A stretch of 64,000 nucleotides of DNA, taken from Candidatus Competibacteraceae bacterium. Its GTDB lineage: Bacteria; Pseudomonadota; Gammaproteobacteria; Competibacterales; Competibacteraceae. Below are positions 33,620 through 43,104 of the stretch, piece after piece (the first letter of the stretch is position 1; every line of letters begins with the position of its first letter). The stretch is taken from positions 1,708,501 through 1,772,500 of the forward strand of contig JADJQQ010000001.1 in NCBI GenBank assembly GCA_016712625.1. The letters are read 5' to 3'. A model generated the notes under the pieces. The model ran no database searches. It was given only the letters and a program-made list of their open reading frames with translations, and was not told the origin of the DNA. Position numbers and translations under genes: made by a program.

Positions 33620-36046
33620 TTGAGTAGTAGCATCCATTACAGCAGTGCTGAATCTTTTCCAGTCAATCCCAGTAGGATTGATATCATCATTCCAGTTTAT
33701 CGCGGGCTAGAAGAGACTCGGCTTTGTTTAAACAGTGTCTTGGCATTTCCGCAGCAAACTCCCCACGAAGTTATAGTAATCGACGATTGTAGCCCGGAAG
33801 TAGAACTCTCGGACTGGCTGCGTGGCTTGGCGGGCATTGGCGCTATCACGCTACTGGTAAATCCAGTGAACGTCGGTTTTGTCAATACGGTTAACCGGGG
33901 TATGGCGCTTCACCCGGAACGGGATGTGGTGTTGCTCAATAGCGATACCGAAGTACATGGAAATTGGCTTGATCGCTTGCAGGCGCACACCAGCACTGAC
34001 CCAATGATTGGTACGGTGACGCCCTTTTCCAATAACGCTACTATTTGTAGTTATCCACGTTTTCTTCAGAGCAATCTTTTACCTGAAGATTGGACGCTAG
34101 CAGCTTTAGATAAGCTGTTTGCGAAGATTCATGCGGGCCAAAGCTTTGATATTCCTACCGCAGTAGGATTCTGTATGTATATTACTAGGCGCTGCCTGGA
34201 TCGGGTAGGTTATTTTGATGCGGCTTTGTTCAAACGAGGCTATGGTGAAGAAAACGATTTTTCAATGCGAGCGCTCGATATTGGCTTCCATCATCTGCTA
34301 GCAACGGATGTATTTATTTACCATCGCGGCGGGGTTTCTTTTGGTTCGGACAGCCAAGCGCTAAGCGCTGAAGCTCAACAGCTTTTGGAGCAGCGTCATC
34401 CCGGCTATCCCGATTGGGTCCGTCATTTTTGCAGCCACGATCCAGGGCGAAGGGCACGGCGTCGTATTGATCTATATCGGTTAATTCAATCAAAACGGGA
34501 AAAAATACTCTTTATTACCCATGCGTTGGGAGGTGGTACCGAAAAGCATGTACAGGATTTAGCGGATTTATTGGCTCCCAATTTTGAAGTGCTGGTGTTA
34601 CGCCCAACCTCTTTAGAAGGGGTCAGTATCGAATGGGTACGCCGTGGAGAAGAATTTAAAGTTTATTATAAGTTGCCTTATGAATATGAAAAATTGCTTG
34701 ATCTTATTAGAGAGTTTAATATCCAATATCTTCATATTCACCATTTTATTGGTTTGAATCAGATCCTATTACGACTTCCACAAGACTTAAATATTCCTTA
34801 TGATTTTACTGTGCATGATTATTACTGCATTTGCCCCCAATATCATTTGGTGGATGAGAAAGGTAGCTATTGTGGAGAACCTGATCCTGCTGGGTGTAAT
34901 GGTTGCCTAGCGAAAAGGCCAGCCCCTTGGGGTTTGGATATCTTAACGTGGCGCAATTTATTTCACCCATTATTGCTGAATGCACAAAGGGTTATTGCAC
35001 CGTCTCGTGATGTGTTGAGTAGAATGCGCCGCTATGTGCCGGAAGCGCGTTATGTGGAATTACCGCATCCAGAATTCTGGATAAAGGGACTTGATTTGTT
35101 AATGCCTTCTTCCCGACCCAGGGGCCTGCTAAAAATAGTAGTTTTGGGTGGCATAACGCCAGCCAAGGGATTGCATCTACTGGAGGCTTGTGCAATAGAT
35201 GCCAAGCAGCGTAATTTGCCACTTTTTTTTAAAGTCATTGGCTACATCAATGGGCCATTAGTGCGGCACGAGCCTGAAATTCCGCTATCTTTTTCAGGTC
35301 GTTATGAAGATAATGACTTGTCTTTTCAGATTAAAATCGAACGTCCCGATCTGATTTTTTTTCCCGCACAGTGGCCTGAAACTTATTCTTATACGTTAAG
35401 TTTTGCCATGCAAACTGGGTTACCTATCGTCGCGCCCCGAATTGGAGCGTTTTGTGAACGTCTCTCCCATTATCCGATGGTGTGGTTGTCTGATTGGAAC
35501 ACCTCTGCCCAGAGCTATAACGATTTGTTTGTATCGTTACTCGGTGAAGATTTTTTAGAGCAGGATGGCGATCAATATAAGAGCTATTTAAGTCCTGATG
35601 ACTTTCTGAAGATATATCTTGAGAAATTACCAAATATAGAGCTGAAAAGATCTTATTCTTTATCGGGGTCATTTGCTGCCTTGGAGAATTTATTGACAAA
35701 AAATAATTATTATCTGATAAATGAAGAACGTAATATTGATATTGATTTATTAAATAGAATGGAATTGATAAAATTTGTCAAATCGCTTTCACCAGATGAT
35801 AATAAGCAAGGGATGACCAAGGAGAAAGTATTGGCTTTTATAGAAAATCTTAAAACTGAAATGCAAGAAAATAGCAAGATTATTGAGCAGCTTAGCACGC
35901 GCCTTATTGATCAGAACGCCGAAATAAATGGCAAGGACGAGGAAATAAAAAAACTTCAGCGCATGATTAGTGAGCTCTATGCATCAAGCTCTTGGAAAAT
36001 AACAAAGCCATTGCGCTGGCTTAAGCAGAAGAGAGTATCGAATTAA
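33620..36046 (+). CDS. Bifunctional glycosyltransferase (GT2-GT4) with coiled-coil tail
   Basis: An 808-residue protein. Residues about 18-260 are a GT2 domain: DIIIPVYRGLEETRLCLNSV, VIDDCSPEV, the metal-site region VVLLNSDTEVHGNWLDRL and YGEENDFSMRALDIGF. From about 296 a GT4-like GT-B part begins with ILFITHALGGGTEKHVQDLA and includes VHDYYCICPQYHLVDEKG, QRVIAPSRDVLSRMRRYVPE and LKIVVLGGITPAKGLHLLEA. The C-terminal ~110 residues form a coiled coil (FIENLKTEMQENSKIIEQLS) and end in SSWKITKPLRWLKQ, common in rhamnan/O-antigen transferases. Start is TTG at 33620 with TGAGGT nine bases upstream. It ends three bases before the convergent HAD gene. Confidence 0.85.
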   Translation: MSSSIHYSSAESFPVNPSRIDIIIPVYRGLEETRLCLNSVLAFPQQTPHEVIVIDDCSPEVELSDWLRGLAGIGAITLLVNPVNVGFVNTVNRGMALHPERDVVLLNSDTEVHGNWLDRLQAHTSTDPMIGTVTPFSNNATICSYPRFLQSNLLPEDWTLAALDKLFAKIHAGQSFDIPTAVGFCMYITRRCLDRVGYFDAALFKRGYGEENDFSMRALDIGFHHLLATDVFIYHRGGVSFGSDSQALSAEAQQLLEQRHPGYPDWVRHFCSHDPGRRARRRIDLYRLIQSKREKILFITHALGGGTEKHVQDLADLLAPNFEVLVLRPTSLEGVSIEWVRRGEEFKVYYKLPYEYEKLLDLIREFNIQYLHIHHFIGLNQILLRLPQDLNIPYDFTVHDYYCICPQYHLVDEKGSYCGEPDPAGCNGCLAKRPAPWGLDILTWRNLFHPLLLNAQRVIAPSRDVLSRMRRYVPEARYVELPHPEFWIKGLDLLMPSSRPRGLLKIVVLGGITPAKGLHLLEACAIDAKQRNLPLFFKVIGYINGPLVRHEPEIPLSFSGRYEDNDLSFQIKIERPDLIFFPAQWPETYSYTLSFAMQTGLPIVAPRIGAFCERLSHYPMVWLSDWNTSAQSYNDLFVSLLGEDFLEQDGDQYKSYLSPDDFLKIYLEKLPNIELKRSYSLSGSFAALENLLTKNNYYLINEERNIDIDLLNRMELIKFVKSLSPDDNKQGMTKEKVLAFIENLKTEMQENSKIIEQLSTRLIDQNAEINGKDEEIKKLQRMISELYASSSWKITKPLRWLKQKRVSN

Positions 36047-36049
36047 GAA

Positions 36050-38128
36050 TCATCTTAAAAAATTCCTCAGCTTCCGTATTTGCAGGTACCGTCGGAGCAT
36101 ATTACGGAAAGCAGGATCAATATCTGGACATGCCAAAAGCCCTGGCAGCCAGCCATTGGCTTCTAGGAAATTGTGAATTTTCAGCCGGTATTTTCGACTT
36201 ACAAATGCCCGTAGAATATCGCTTTTGGTTAGCAAACGCCGCTTATCATCAAAACTCCCGACGCCAAAAGTTTCGTTATGATTGAGGCGAAAATAAGCTT
36301 GGGTCAAGAACGACGGAGGTTGTTCTATAAGACTTGACCAAATTTCTAATGCGACGGGACGTAGTTCATCTGATGAATAAGCGTGGGTGCGTATAAAATC
36401 TGCCCAGAACGGCACGGTATCGAGGACACCTGCCTGGAATTGGTGAATGAAATCCTTGTGAATGCGATTTTCTTGCTCATCAATTTCGCGGAAAACGTGG
36501 ACATTATCTTCCGTGATACCATAGCCAACGACGCTGCCGTTGATTGAGTTGCATAGCATCTCGATGGGGGCTACACAGTCAAGCAAATGACAATAGTCTT
36601 CTGATTGGTTTAAGTTAGGGCCAAAAGCATTTTTTAAAACATTTTCAGGTTGGCTGTTCAGATAGTGATTGAGAGCGAGATAGTAGCCATGCCATGTAGC
36701 TTGGGGCAGGGCATAGGCTAAATTATCTTGAATTGTTCCTCGCCATCCGATATCAACAATACCTATTTTTTCTGGTTGATCGAATAGGCCAGCTGTAGCC
36801 AAATAGGCTAACAATTCTTTTTTCTTTTGAGATAATTGCTGTTCAATTTCGGTACGAACCCGTTCGTCGCCTAAGAAAACGGTTATTCGTTGATCCCGCC
36901 AGGGGTACTGCACCGGTTGCGTCATGGTCAGTTTGTAATGAATCGCCTGATCCTTAAATAAATCAGGATTCATCCCCAAGGATTTGAACAGGGCATTGGG
37001 AGATTGAACGCTGTATTGATTCCATAAGCGCATCAATTCCGCCAGCGAAAATTCGCGTAGGGAACCGGCGAAGGTAGCAATCCGGCTGACTTGCAATAAC
37101 ACGGTCGATGGCGGTGAAAAACCTAATACGTCCTGATCGGCAAGTTTCTGATAGATATTCTGAAAAAATTCACCTTCCCTGGTAAAAAAATAGAGACGTG
37201 TTACACCATCAGCGATGGCGCGCTCCATTACGTAGAGAACGAAAGCGATTAACAGCAACGAACAGGATCGACCATAGCCGGCTATTTGTTGATGGGCCGA
37301 TAAACGCGAAGATTGATTAACGTGCAATTCTTGGATCGCGGCACGCAAGGCATTAGCCCGAGCGTGAAAATCAGCCTCGCGTCGTTGTCGCCGGTCATGC
37401 TCTGCGTGCGGCATATAATGAATGGCTTTAACACCGACGGCGTGAGCGGCTGTTACATCAGCCAGCAAGTTGTCGCCTATATGGAGATGCCGCTCAGGTT
37501 GCACTCCTCGCATTTGGTGTAAGTTTCGATAGAGCCGTCCCGAACGCTTATTAAGGCCGATTTCGCAAGAGACGACGCCCTCGGAGAACAGATGGGAGAG
37601 CTGATGCTGGTCCAGCAGTGTGCGAATGGCGGAGGCTGGCAAATAGAAGTCTGAAAGAAAAAGAAATTGTTGAGCACTATATTGGTTTAGAGTAGCAACG
37701 ATAGTTGGATCGGCATAAGAGACGTATTCTTCTTGGGCAAGCTCCACTTGCTCTAAAGTCACTAGAAGATTTTCCAGCGCCGCCTTGCCATGAGGAAAGG
37801 GGTGCAATCCTGCCAAGGCTAACCATCGCCGATAAACCTCGATATGCTGATACTCATCGTCAAAACCGCGTGATCGACTGATGTCCCCTAACTCTTTCTC
37901 AGCCTGTTGACGCAACTGTAATAGCGACCAGCTATCGCGGCAACTTGGTGGGAGGTGGTTAGCGTAATGCAGTGCTAGATAACGGCTGAGGTGCAACTTA
38001 ACGCTATCAGGGTGGCAGCGGCGACGCAGTAACGTATCCCAGACATCGACCGTGAGCAGGTCATAGGCGGGTGTTGCTTGGTGATCTTTCGCATAGTTAG
38101 TAGCGTCTGGAATTGAGTCACTCTTCAT
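36050..38128 (-). CDS. HAD-superfamily protein with conserved C-terminal domain (paralogue 1)
   Basis: A 692-residue protein. The N-terminal HAD-like domain has motif I LLTVDVWDTLLRR near 25, motif II FLFLSDFYLP and the acidic motif IV HLHIGDNLLADVTAAHAVG near 215-235. At the +2 position of motif I a Trp replaces the usual acid/base Asp, as in several non-phosphatase HADs. From about 290 a second region begins with LYFFTREGEFFQNIYQKL, continues with LLQVSRIATFAGSLREFSL and carries KIGIVDIGWRGTIQDNLAYA then WHGYYLALN. It resembles predicted HAD hydrolases of the COG5610 type seen in polysaccharide loci, whose role is unknown. ATGA overlap with the upstream glycosyltransferase; a paralogue lies at 41117. 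Confidence 0.75.
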   Translation of the reverse strand: MKSDSIPDATNYAKDHQATPAYDLLTVDVWDTLLRRRCHPDSVKLHLSRYLALHYANHLPPSCRDSWSLLQLRQQAEKELGDISRSRGFDDEYQHIEVYRRWLALAGLHPFPHGKAALENLLVTLEQVELAQEEYVSYADPTIVATLNQYSAQQFLFLSDFYLPASAIRTLLDQHQLSHLFSEGVVSCEIGLNKRSGRLYRNLHQMRGVQPERHLHIGDNLLADVTAAHAVGVKAIHYMPHAEHDRRQRREADFHARANALRAAIQELHVNQSSRLSAHQQIAGYGRSCSLLLIAFVLYVMERAIADGVTRLYFFTREGEFFQNIYQKLADQDVLGFSPPSTVLLQVSRIATFAGSLREFSLAELMRLWNQYSVQSPNALFKSLGMNPDLFKDQAIHYKLTMTQPVQYPWRDQRITVFLGDERVRTEIEQQLSQKKKELLAYLATAGLFDQPEKIGIVDIGWRGTIQDNLAYALPQATWHGYYLALNHYLNSQPENVLKNAFGPNLNQSEDYCHLLDCVAPIEMLCNSINGSVVGYGITEDNVHVFREIDEQENRIHKDFIHQFQAGVLDTVPFWADFIRTHAYSSDELRPVALEIWSSLIEQPPSFLTQAYFRLNHNETFGVGSFDDKRRLLTKSDILRAFVSRKYRLKIHNFLEANGWLPGLLACPDIDPAFRNMLRRYLQIRKLRNFLR

Positions 38129-39321
38129 GAGAACAGCCGACGCAGTGGATGATAAAAAAAGCGCACCAATTTGCGCAAAGGCAGCGGTAGCACAGTGAGG
38201 CGGCCGTAGTCGATTGTTGGTCCAGAGTGGCTGCCTCCCATGGCGGCTGGTCCATTGGCGATAAGAGCGGGTTGCTGATACATCAGTACATTAGGTTGAT
38301 GGTTAGGCTTTTTACCCGCTAATAACATTTCTACCGCGCTTCGAAATTGTTCCAGTCCATATTCTAATGGACGATTTTGCATGAATTGCATCCCAGCTTT
38401 TCCCATCGCGTTGGCGCGCTTTGGATCGGTCAGTAAATCGATTAAACCGTGTGCTAGGGATTCTGGCGTTGATTCGCACAGCAGCGTGGATTGCTGGGGA
38501 AAGTCGTATAAAGTGTTATCGCGGTGGATTTCGACCACAGGCAAGCCGGCTGCCATCATTTCAAATGGGATACGAGAAGGATTAGTACTGCTGATACATA
38601 AACCAACGGTGCAGCGATTATATAAACGGTTACAGTCCTCAAGATTTAATAGGCCCAAATTCTCATGCTCAAACCAGATGCGGCCCATCGCTTTGGAACC
38701 ATAAAGGTAAATTTTTACTTCGGGCATAAGATATTTAACGATACCTAGCGCTTCAATGCCGAGAATGGCGCATCGCCTGGGTTTATCGGGCTGGTGGATA
38801 AAGCATATGGCCTGTTCTCGAGAGATTTCTGGGAGTGGATGGTAGATATCGAGATTGGCGCAAAAATCGAAATAAGCGCCCTCTAGGTCAAACTGCCTTT
38901 CCAAAACGGCAGGTAGCCACCGGCCAATAGTAATCGGGTATAGGCCATAGCGGTAGGAGTTTTCAGCCATCAGATAGCCGTCTCCCATAGGATTGAATTG
39001 CGCTTCAAAATCCTGAATGAAATAGGCTTTCACACAAGGAAAAGACAAGTCGCGCACGACCCTGGCTGAATACCAAACGGTGGCAAATATCAGATCAGCA
39101 GGGCTGATCTCGGTCCAGCCAGCACGAATTTCAGCAAAATCATAGCCAAAAAGGCGTTTGATTTCTTTACGCAAAGCACTATTGGAAAGCTGTTCTGGAT
39201 TTTCCAAATACAATACACAATGATGCCCTTTTTTTTGCAGATAATCGGCGTGTTGTAGAATGGTACGATGCCCTCCGGAGCCCTCCAGAAGGCTAGGAAT
39301 CAGCCAAGAGATAGATGACAT
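38125..39321 (-). CDS. WsaF-like GT4 glycosyltransferase
   Basis: A 398-residue GT-B fold glycosyltransferase. It starts with ISWLIPSLLEGSGGHRTILQ and HADYLQKKGHHCVLYLENPE, the N-terminal pattern of WsaF-type rhamnosyltransferases. It then has PCVKAYFIQDFEAQFNPMGD, FIHQPDKPRRCAILGIEAL at the domain junction, and the nucleotide-sugar site region GLCISSTNPSRIPFEMMAAG with LPVVEIHRDNTLYDF. The family marks suggest rhamnosyl transfer, which would fit the rml genes, but donor and acceptor are inferred. It is translationally coupled to the downstream HAD gene (38125-38128). Confidence 0.82.
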   Translation of the reverse strand: MSSISWLIPSLLEGSGGHRTILQHADYLQKKGHHCVLYLENPEQLSNSALRKEIKRLFGYDFAEIRAGWTEISPADLIFATVWYSARVVRDLSFPCVKAYFIQDFEAQFNPMGDGYLMAENSYRYGLYPITIGRWLPAVLERQFDLEGAYFDFCANLDIYHPLPEISREQAICFIHQPDKPRRCAILGIEALGIVKYLMPEVKIYLYGSKAMGRIWFEHENLGLLNLEDCNRLYNRCTVGLCISSTNPSRIPFEMMAAGLPVVEIHRDNTLYDFPQQSTLLCESTPESLAHGLIDLLTDPKRANAMGKAGMQFMQNRPLEYGLEQFRSAVEMLLAGKKPNHQPNVLMYQQPALIANGPAAMGGSHSGPTIDYGRLTVLPLPLRKLVRFFYHPLRRLFS

Positions 39322-39669
39322 GAGTTAGGTGTGCCCATTAAAACGCAAGTTAAGTAATTAATCGAAAGTTCAGCGGGTTTATAAAATGTTAACTATCTGA
39401 AAATAATCAATATAACTATAGGGTAGTTTAGGATTTACTACTTAAGAGCCAACAACCATCTGATCGCAGACTACCACAGTTCTGATAGGCAAGCAGAATG
39501 GTTACTTGTTCAGTCTTTAAATAGGGGCTGGGAACCGGCTATGAACGGTGTTGCCGATTGCATCCTGCGTTCCGATAGCGCTGCTTATCATTGTAGATCC
39601 CTTCCCGTGTTTGAGCACTTGCTGTCTTGCGTAATACCGGTGCCATTGCGTACTTGAAAAGCTAATACT
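39322..39669. other. 348-base gap with no assigned gene
   Basis: Between two minus-strand glycosyltransferase genes. On the plus strand 39427-39654 is open for 76 codons without a convincing start and with no family I recognise (it reads ...ADYHSSDRQAEWLLVQSLN... and ends at TGA 39655-39657). It could be a gene remnant or chance. The side near 39340-39430 is AT-rich and may hold the promoter for the WsaF-like gene. I see no terminator. Confidence 0.4.
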
Positions 39670-41040
39670 TCACTTCACATTATTCGATTTTGAGCCATGA
39701 CGAGCGGAGCCAAATTTTGATAAAATTTTTCTGATTTGCAAAGCAATGCGGACTATCGTATCTGAATGTAATGTATAGAGCTGGTTTTCCAAATTAATAA
39801 TTTGATTGTCTTTGATAGAGATGTCATTCGACATGGTTTGGATCGTCTGCCAACGTTCTTCAATGAGATTCGCTTGGCCGGCGATGCATTCATCACGGTT
39901 GGCGATTTCGCCGGACATCGCTTGAATCGCCTGCCAGCGCTGTTCGATAAGATCAGCTTGGCCAGCAATTACTTCATCGCGATTGGCGATCTCGTTAGAC
40001 ATCGCTTGGATTGTTTGCCAGCGCTGTTCGATAAGATCAGTTTGTTGAGAAAGAACATTATCTTGTTCTGTTAAAAACTGGATCGAACGGAATAGATTGA
40101 TTGGGCAAGAGGCCATCTCTGAGAGATTTTGTAACATCCACCTTTCATCCAACGGTCTCGTGAGTTCGAGTAGCCGTTTTTCATTAACTCCAACCAGAGC
40201 GAAAACAATGAAGGACAATAAAGCAAGCGGATGGCAGCTTTCATTATTGAGAAGTGAGATGCAAGTTGCCATCGCATCCTTTTCTTTGCTAGTCTGATCT
40301 ACAGAACGGTTGAGTAGCGTCAACAGTGTCCTGCATTGGATATAGGAATTTTCATGAATATGTCGCCATTGATCGTCTTCAGATAAGGTATTGTTTGCGT
40401 GAAGGCGATATTTGAGTAGAGGTGCATGAAGCCAAATCGGAGATACGTATCGGAGAGCCCGTAACACCCAATCCCAATCGTGGGTATAACGTAATGGCGA
40501 AAATGGCCCTACTTTATTCAGTAATGAGCGAGAAAAGAAAAAATTGGAGGTGGTGACTGCTGGGTTGCCAGCAATAAACCAATATTCAGGTGCCTGCGAA
40601 GTGCAAAAATACCGTAATTTCTGATAGGCGACGACTCTAGCCGGTTCTGTTATCTGATCGCCCTGATCATTAAGAAAATCTACATCTGTAAAAATGAAGA
40701 AGTCTTGGCTTGGATCAGAAATTTGATCTATCAATAATTCAATTCGTTTTGGATCAAATAAATCATCCGAATTGAGAATAGTGATGCAGTCGCCTCGGGC
40801 CATTCCTAATGCTTCATTAAGCGTGGCGTGCGCTCCCAAATTGCTTGCATGGCGATAAAATTTTAAGCCATCTTTGTTGATTTTTTGTAATTCAGCCCAA
40901 GTGTTATCTTTAGAAGCATCATCAATGATAATTAACTCCAGATTTATATAGCTCTGGTTTAGTATAGATTCTACCGCGAAACGAACAAACTGTTCGTGGT
41001 TATAGGTCGGTATAACTACGCTAACGAGTGGTTTAGACAT
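39670..41040 (-). CDS. GT2 glycosyltransferase with repeat-built coiled-coil tail
   Basis: A 456-residue protein. The GT2 domain (about 1-230) starts PLVSVVIPTYNHEQFVRFAV, with IIIDDASKDNTW, the metal-site region ITILNSDDLFDPKRIELLI and RYTHDWDWVLRALRYVS. Residues about 330-420 are three near-identical 28-residue units built on DLIEQRWQ-IQAMS-EIANRDE, that is four heptads each, predicting a parallel coiled coil. A C-terminal hydrophobic helix follows (TIVRIALQIRKILSKFG). Such tails often pair transferases or measure chain length, but here the role is inference. AT-rich like its neighbours. Confidence 0.87.
   Translation of the reverse strand: MSKPLVSVVIPTYNHEQFVRFAVESILNQSYINLELIIIDDASKDNTWAELQKINKDGLKFYRHASNLGAHATLNEALGMARGDCITILNSDDLFDPKRIELLIDQISDPSQDFFIFTDVDFLNDQGDQITEPARVVAYQKLRYFCTSQAPEYWFIAGNPAVTTSNFFFSRSLLNKVGPFSPLRYTHDWDWVLRALRYVSPIWLHAPLLKYRLHANNTLSEDDQWRHIHENSYIQCRTLLTLLNRSVDQTSKEKDAMATCISLLNNESCHPLALLSFIVFALVGVNEKRLLELTRPLDERWMLQNLSEMASCPINLFRSIQFLTEQDNVLSQQTDLIEQRWQTIQAMSNEIANRDEVIAGQADLIEQRWQAIQAMSGEIANRDECIAGQANLIEERWQTIQTMSNDISIKDNQIINLENQLYTLHSDTIVRIALQIRKILSKFGSARHGSKSNNVK
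39832..40055 (-). repeat. 84-base tandem repeats inside the GT2 gene
   Basis: Two full 84-base units (39832-39915, 39916-39999) and a third partial unit (40000 to about 40055) are recognised by the recurring start CATCGCTTG/CATGGTTTG and the shared CTGTTCGATAAGATCAG block. Each unit encodes 28 residues of heptad-patterned coil. The two units nearest the N-terminus are most alike, which suggests recent duplication. Confidence 0.85.
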
Positions 41041-41116
41041 TTAAATAAACCATTTAAATTATTTTTAACGCCCATAGATTATTTAATTCATAAAAACTAT
41101 TTATAGAAACTATCAA

Positions 41117-43093
41117 TTATATTGATAATATTCTTTTGCAATATCCTCTCCGCCAAAAAGCATTCCGGTATCCATATAAAAGTTCTAAAGGATTCTTAAG
41201 GATTTTGACGATATTTGGTGGCTTGGCAAGATGTCGTTTTACGTAAACATCACCGAAGCCTTCAGCGTGTTCCAAGTCGCCTAAATACAGAAGCTCTTGA
41301 CGAGAAGGATTGGAAAGCACCTGTGCGAGTGGTTCGACCGCCATTTCTGGTGGTAGCTGAAGAAAGTCTAGCTTGCTCCAAATGTCGGCGGAGTTCCGGA
41401 CAAAATCAAGTGCTCCTTGCTGTAAGGCTTCAGCTTTTGCCAGCCGTTCTGGATTACAATCAGCACTATCGAATACAGGTTCTATTTTATCATGGCTTGT
41501 TAAATCGAAGCGGATAACACTGCCATGTGGTGCGGTATGAATAAACTCAAAAACTTCAACACATAGTTTAATAATATGATGAAGAGTGATCGGCTTGCCG
41601 AGATGGCAGATGTAGCTGTTTATCGAGTAACCTTCTTCGATCAATGAGTTGGCTTTTTCGAAAGTACCTAAATAATACCCTTTGATCTCGATTTCTTTCC
41701 CTTCGGTAGCTAGCTGTCGGCTAATGGAGCGTTGCAGCGTTCCGTGCCAACCGATATCTACCATTCCAATTTTCTTTTGCGCCAAAAGACCGATTGAATC
41801 TAGATAGGTATGTAAGTTTATACGTTCTGTTAATGCAATTTTTTGAATTTCTGGGAAGATCTGGTGGTAAAGCGCACGAAGCTGTGCATAATCGTGCCCA
41901 CTAATAACTCGCTGTCTTCCATTGGTAAACCCTACAGCACAGATTGCGACTTCAAAATCGGAGGGATTCAAGCCGAGCCGTTGAATAAATTGGTCTACAC
42001 AGAGACGACTGGTTCCGCTGACCAAAAAATCCATAACATGATCATCAAGCGTCGTTATACTGGGGATATTTAAGGCGCGCCGAGATGCGTAAAGGTATTC
42101 CGCGGGTGGAGCTTTCGGATTGAATTCGGAAAGAATTTCGTAGACCTGCTTGAGAATAAAACCATCTCGAGATAAAAAGTAAACCCGTTCCAAATTGTCT
42201 GTAGTGGCCTTGTTGATAAGCCATCTGCTAAAGCCTAAAAATAGCAAGCCAACAGTGCGATAACCAAATTTATACCAAAAATCAAACTCTTGCTGTTCAA
42301 GAATCGCGTTAGGCGATGATTGGATATTTGTGTGCTGAGTTAGAATAGTTCCTAAATAAAGTTTAGTTTCTATTGAGGCAATACCTTTTTTTATAATTTT
42401 GATTTGTTTTTTAGGTAATTCGGAAAGTCGTACTGCTTTATCGAGAGACTTTTCATAATAATAGCTTGCCAATCCATGGCGCTGTGCCATTTGGATGTCA
42501 GAGTTAATATTATCTCCAATATGTAGGATTGATTTTGGATTGCAATCAGCGTTAGCGATTAGATGTTCAAATAAAGATCCAGCGGCTTTAGTCTTTTTTA
42601 AGGTCGAAGAAAGCAGCAGGCTTTCATAGTGCTGGTAGCCACAGTTTTGGAGGATTTGAATCACTACCGGTTCTGGTAAGTACATGTCAGATAAAAAAAA
42701 TATTCGCTTACCATTCTCTAGTGCCTTACGATAGAGAGAATGAATAAAGGTATTTCTACGTGCTAAAGCTAATTCGGTACTGATTTCTAATTCTTTGAGT
42801 ATTTCTATTTGAGTTCCATTAAGCAAAGGATGCTGTAACAAAGTTTGGTAGATTTCATCTAACGTTATCTCAAAGTGACCCGCTTGCCAGGCTTGATTTC
42901 GTGCTTTTGCTTCTGCTTCAAAGCGTGCTTGAGGATAAAAATTTACAGAAGACTGGCCTCTATTGGCAAAGCGAGCCATTACGATGTTAAACACATCAAC
43001 TGGACGAGGAACCACTCGGAGGATGGCAGTATCAAAAATATCGAGCGATATAATTTCGGCCGAATTGATACGCTTTTGTAAATGGTCAGGCAT
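41117..43093 (-). CDS. HAD-superfamily protein with conserved C-terminal domain (paralogue 2)
   Basis: A ~658-residue paralogue of the protein at 36050-38128. HAD motif I is IISLDIFDTAILR near residue 20, again with an aromatic residue (Phe) at +2. Motif II is RIFFLSDMYLPEPVV and the acidic motif SILHIGDNINSDIQMAQRHG. The C-terminal region matches the first paralogue in order: RVYFLSRDGFILKQVYEIL, LYASRRALNIPSI, KIGMVDIGWHGTLQRSISRQ and IEIKGYYLG. Start choice: ATG 43093 gives a natural N-terminus; an in-frame TTG at 43123 would overlap the upstream GT2 by 19 bases. Function unknown; the linkage to glycosyltransferases suggests action on a phosphorylated glycan intermediate. Confidence 0.75.
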   Translation of the reverse strand: MPDHLQKRINSAEIISLDIFDTAILRVVPRPVDVFNIVMARFANRGQSSVNFYPQARFEAEAKARNQAWQAGHFEITLDEIYQTLLQHPLLNGTQIEILKELEISTELALARRNTFIHSLYRKALENGKRIFFLSDMYLPEPVVIQILQNCGYQHYESLLLSSTLKKTKAAGSLFEHLIANADCNPKSILHIGDNINSDIQMAQRHGLASYYYEKSLDKAVRLSELPKKQIKIIKKGIASIETKLYLGTILTQHTNIQSSPNAILEQQEFDFWYKFGYRTVGLLFLGFSRWLINKATTDNLERVYFLSRDGFILKQVYEILSEFNPKAPPAEYLYASRRALNIPSITTLDDHVMDFLVSGTSRLCVDQFIQRLGLNPSDFEVAICAVGFTNGRQRVISGHDYAQLRALYHQIFPEIQKIALTERINLHTYLDSIGLLAQKKIGMVDIGWHGTLQRSISRQLATEGKEIEIKGYYLGTFEKANSLIEEGYSINSYICHLGKPITLHHIIKLCVEVFEFIHTAPHGSVIRFDLTSHDKIEPVFDSADCNPERLAKAEALQQGALDFVRNSADIWSKLDFLQLPPEMAVEPLAQVLSNPSRQELLYLGDLEHAEGFGDVYVKRHLAKPPNIVKILKNPLELLYGYRNAFWRRGYCKRILSI

Positions 43094-43104
43094 GAGCAAC
43101 CACG

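Noticed and set aside
39427..39654. 76-codon plus-strand open stretch in the 348-base gap
   Set aside because: No clear start or ribosome site and no family match by eye; length is within chance for this composition. Kept only as a possible remnant.
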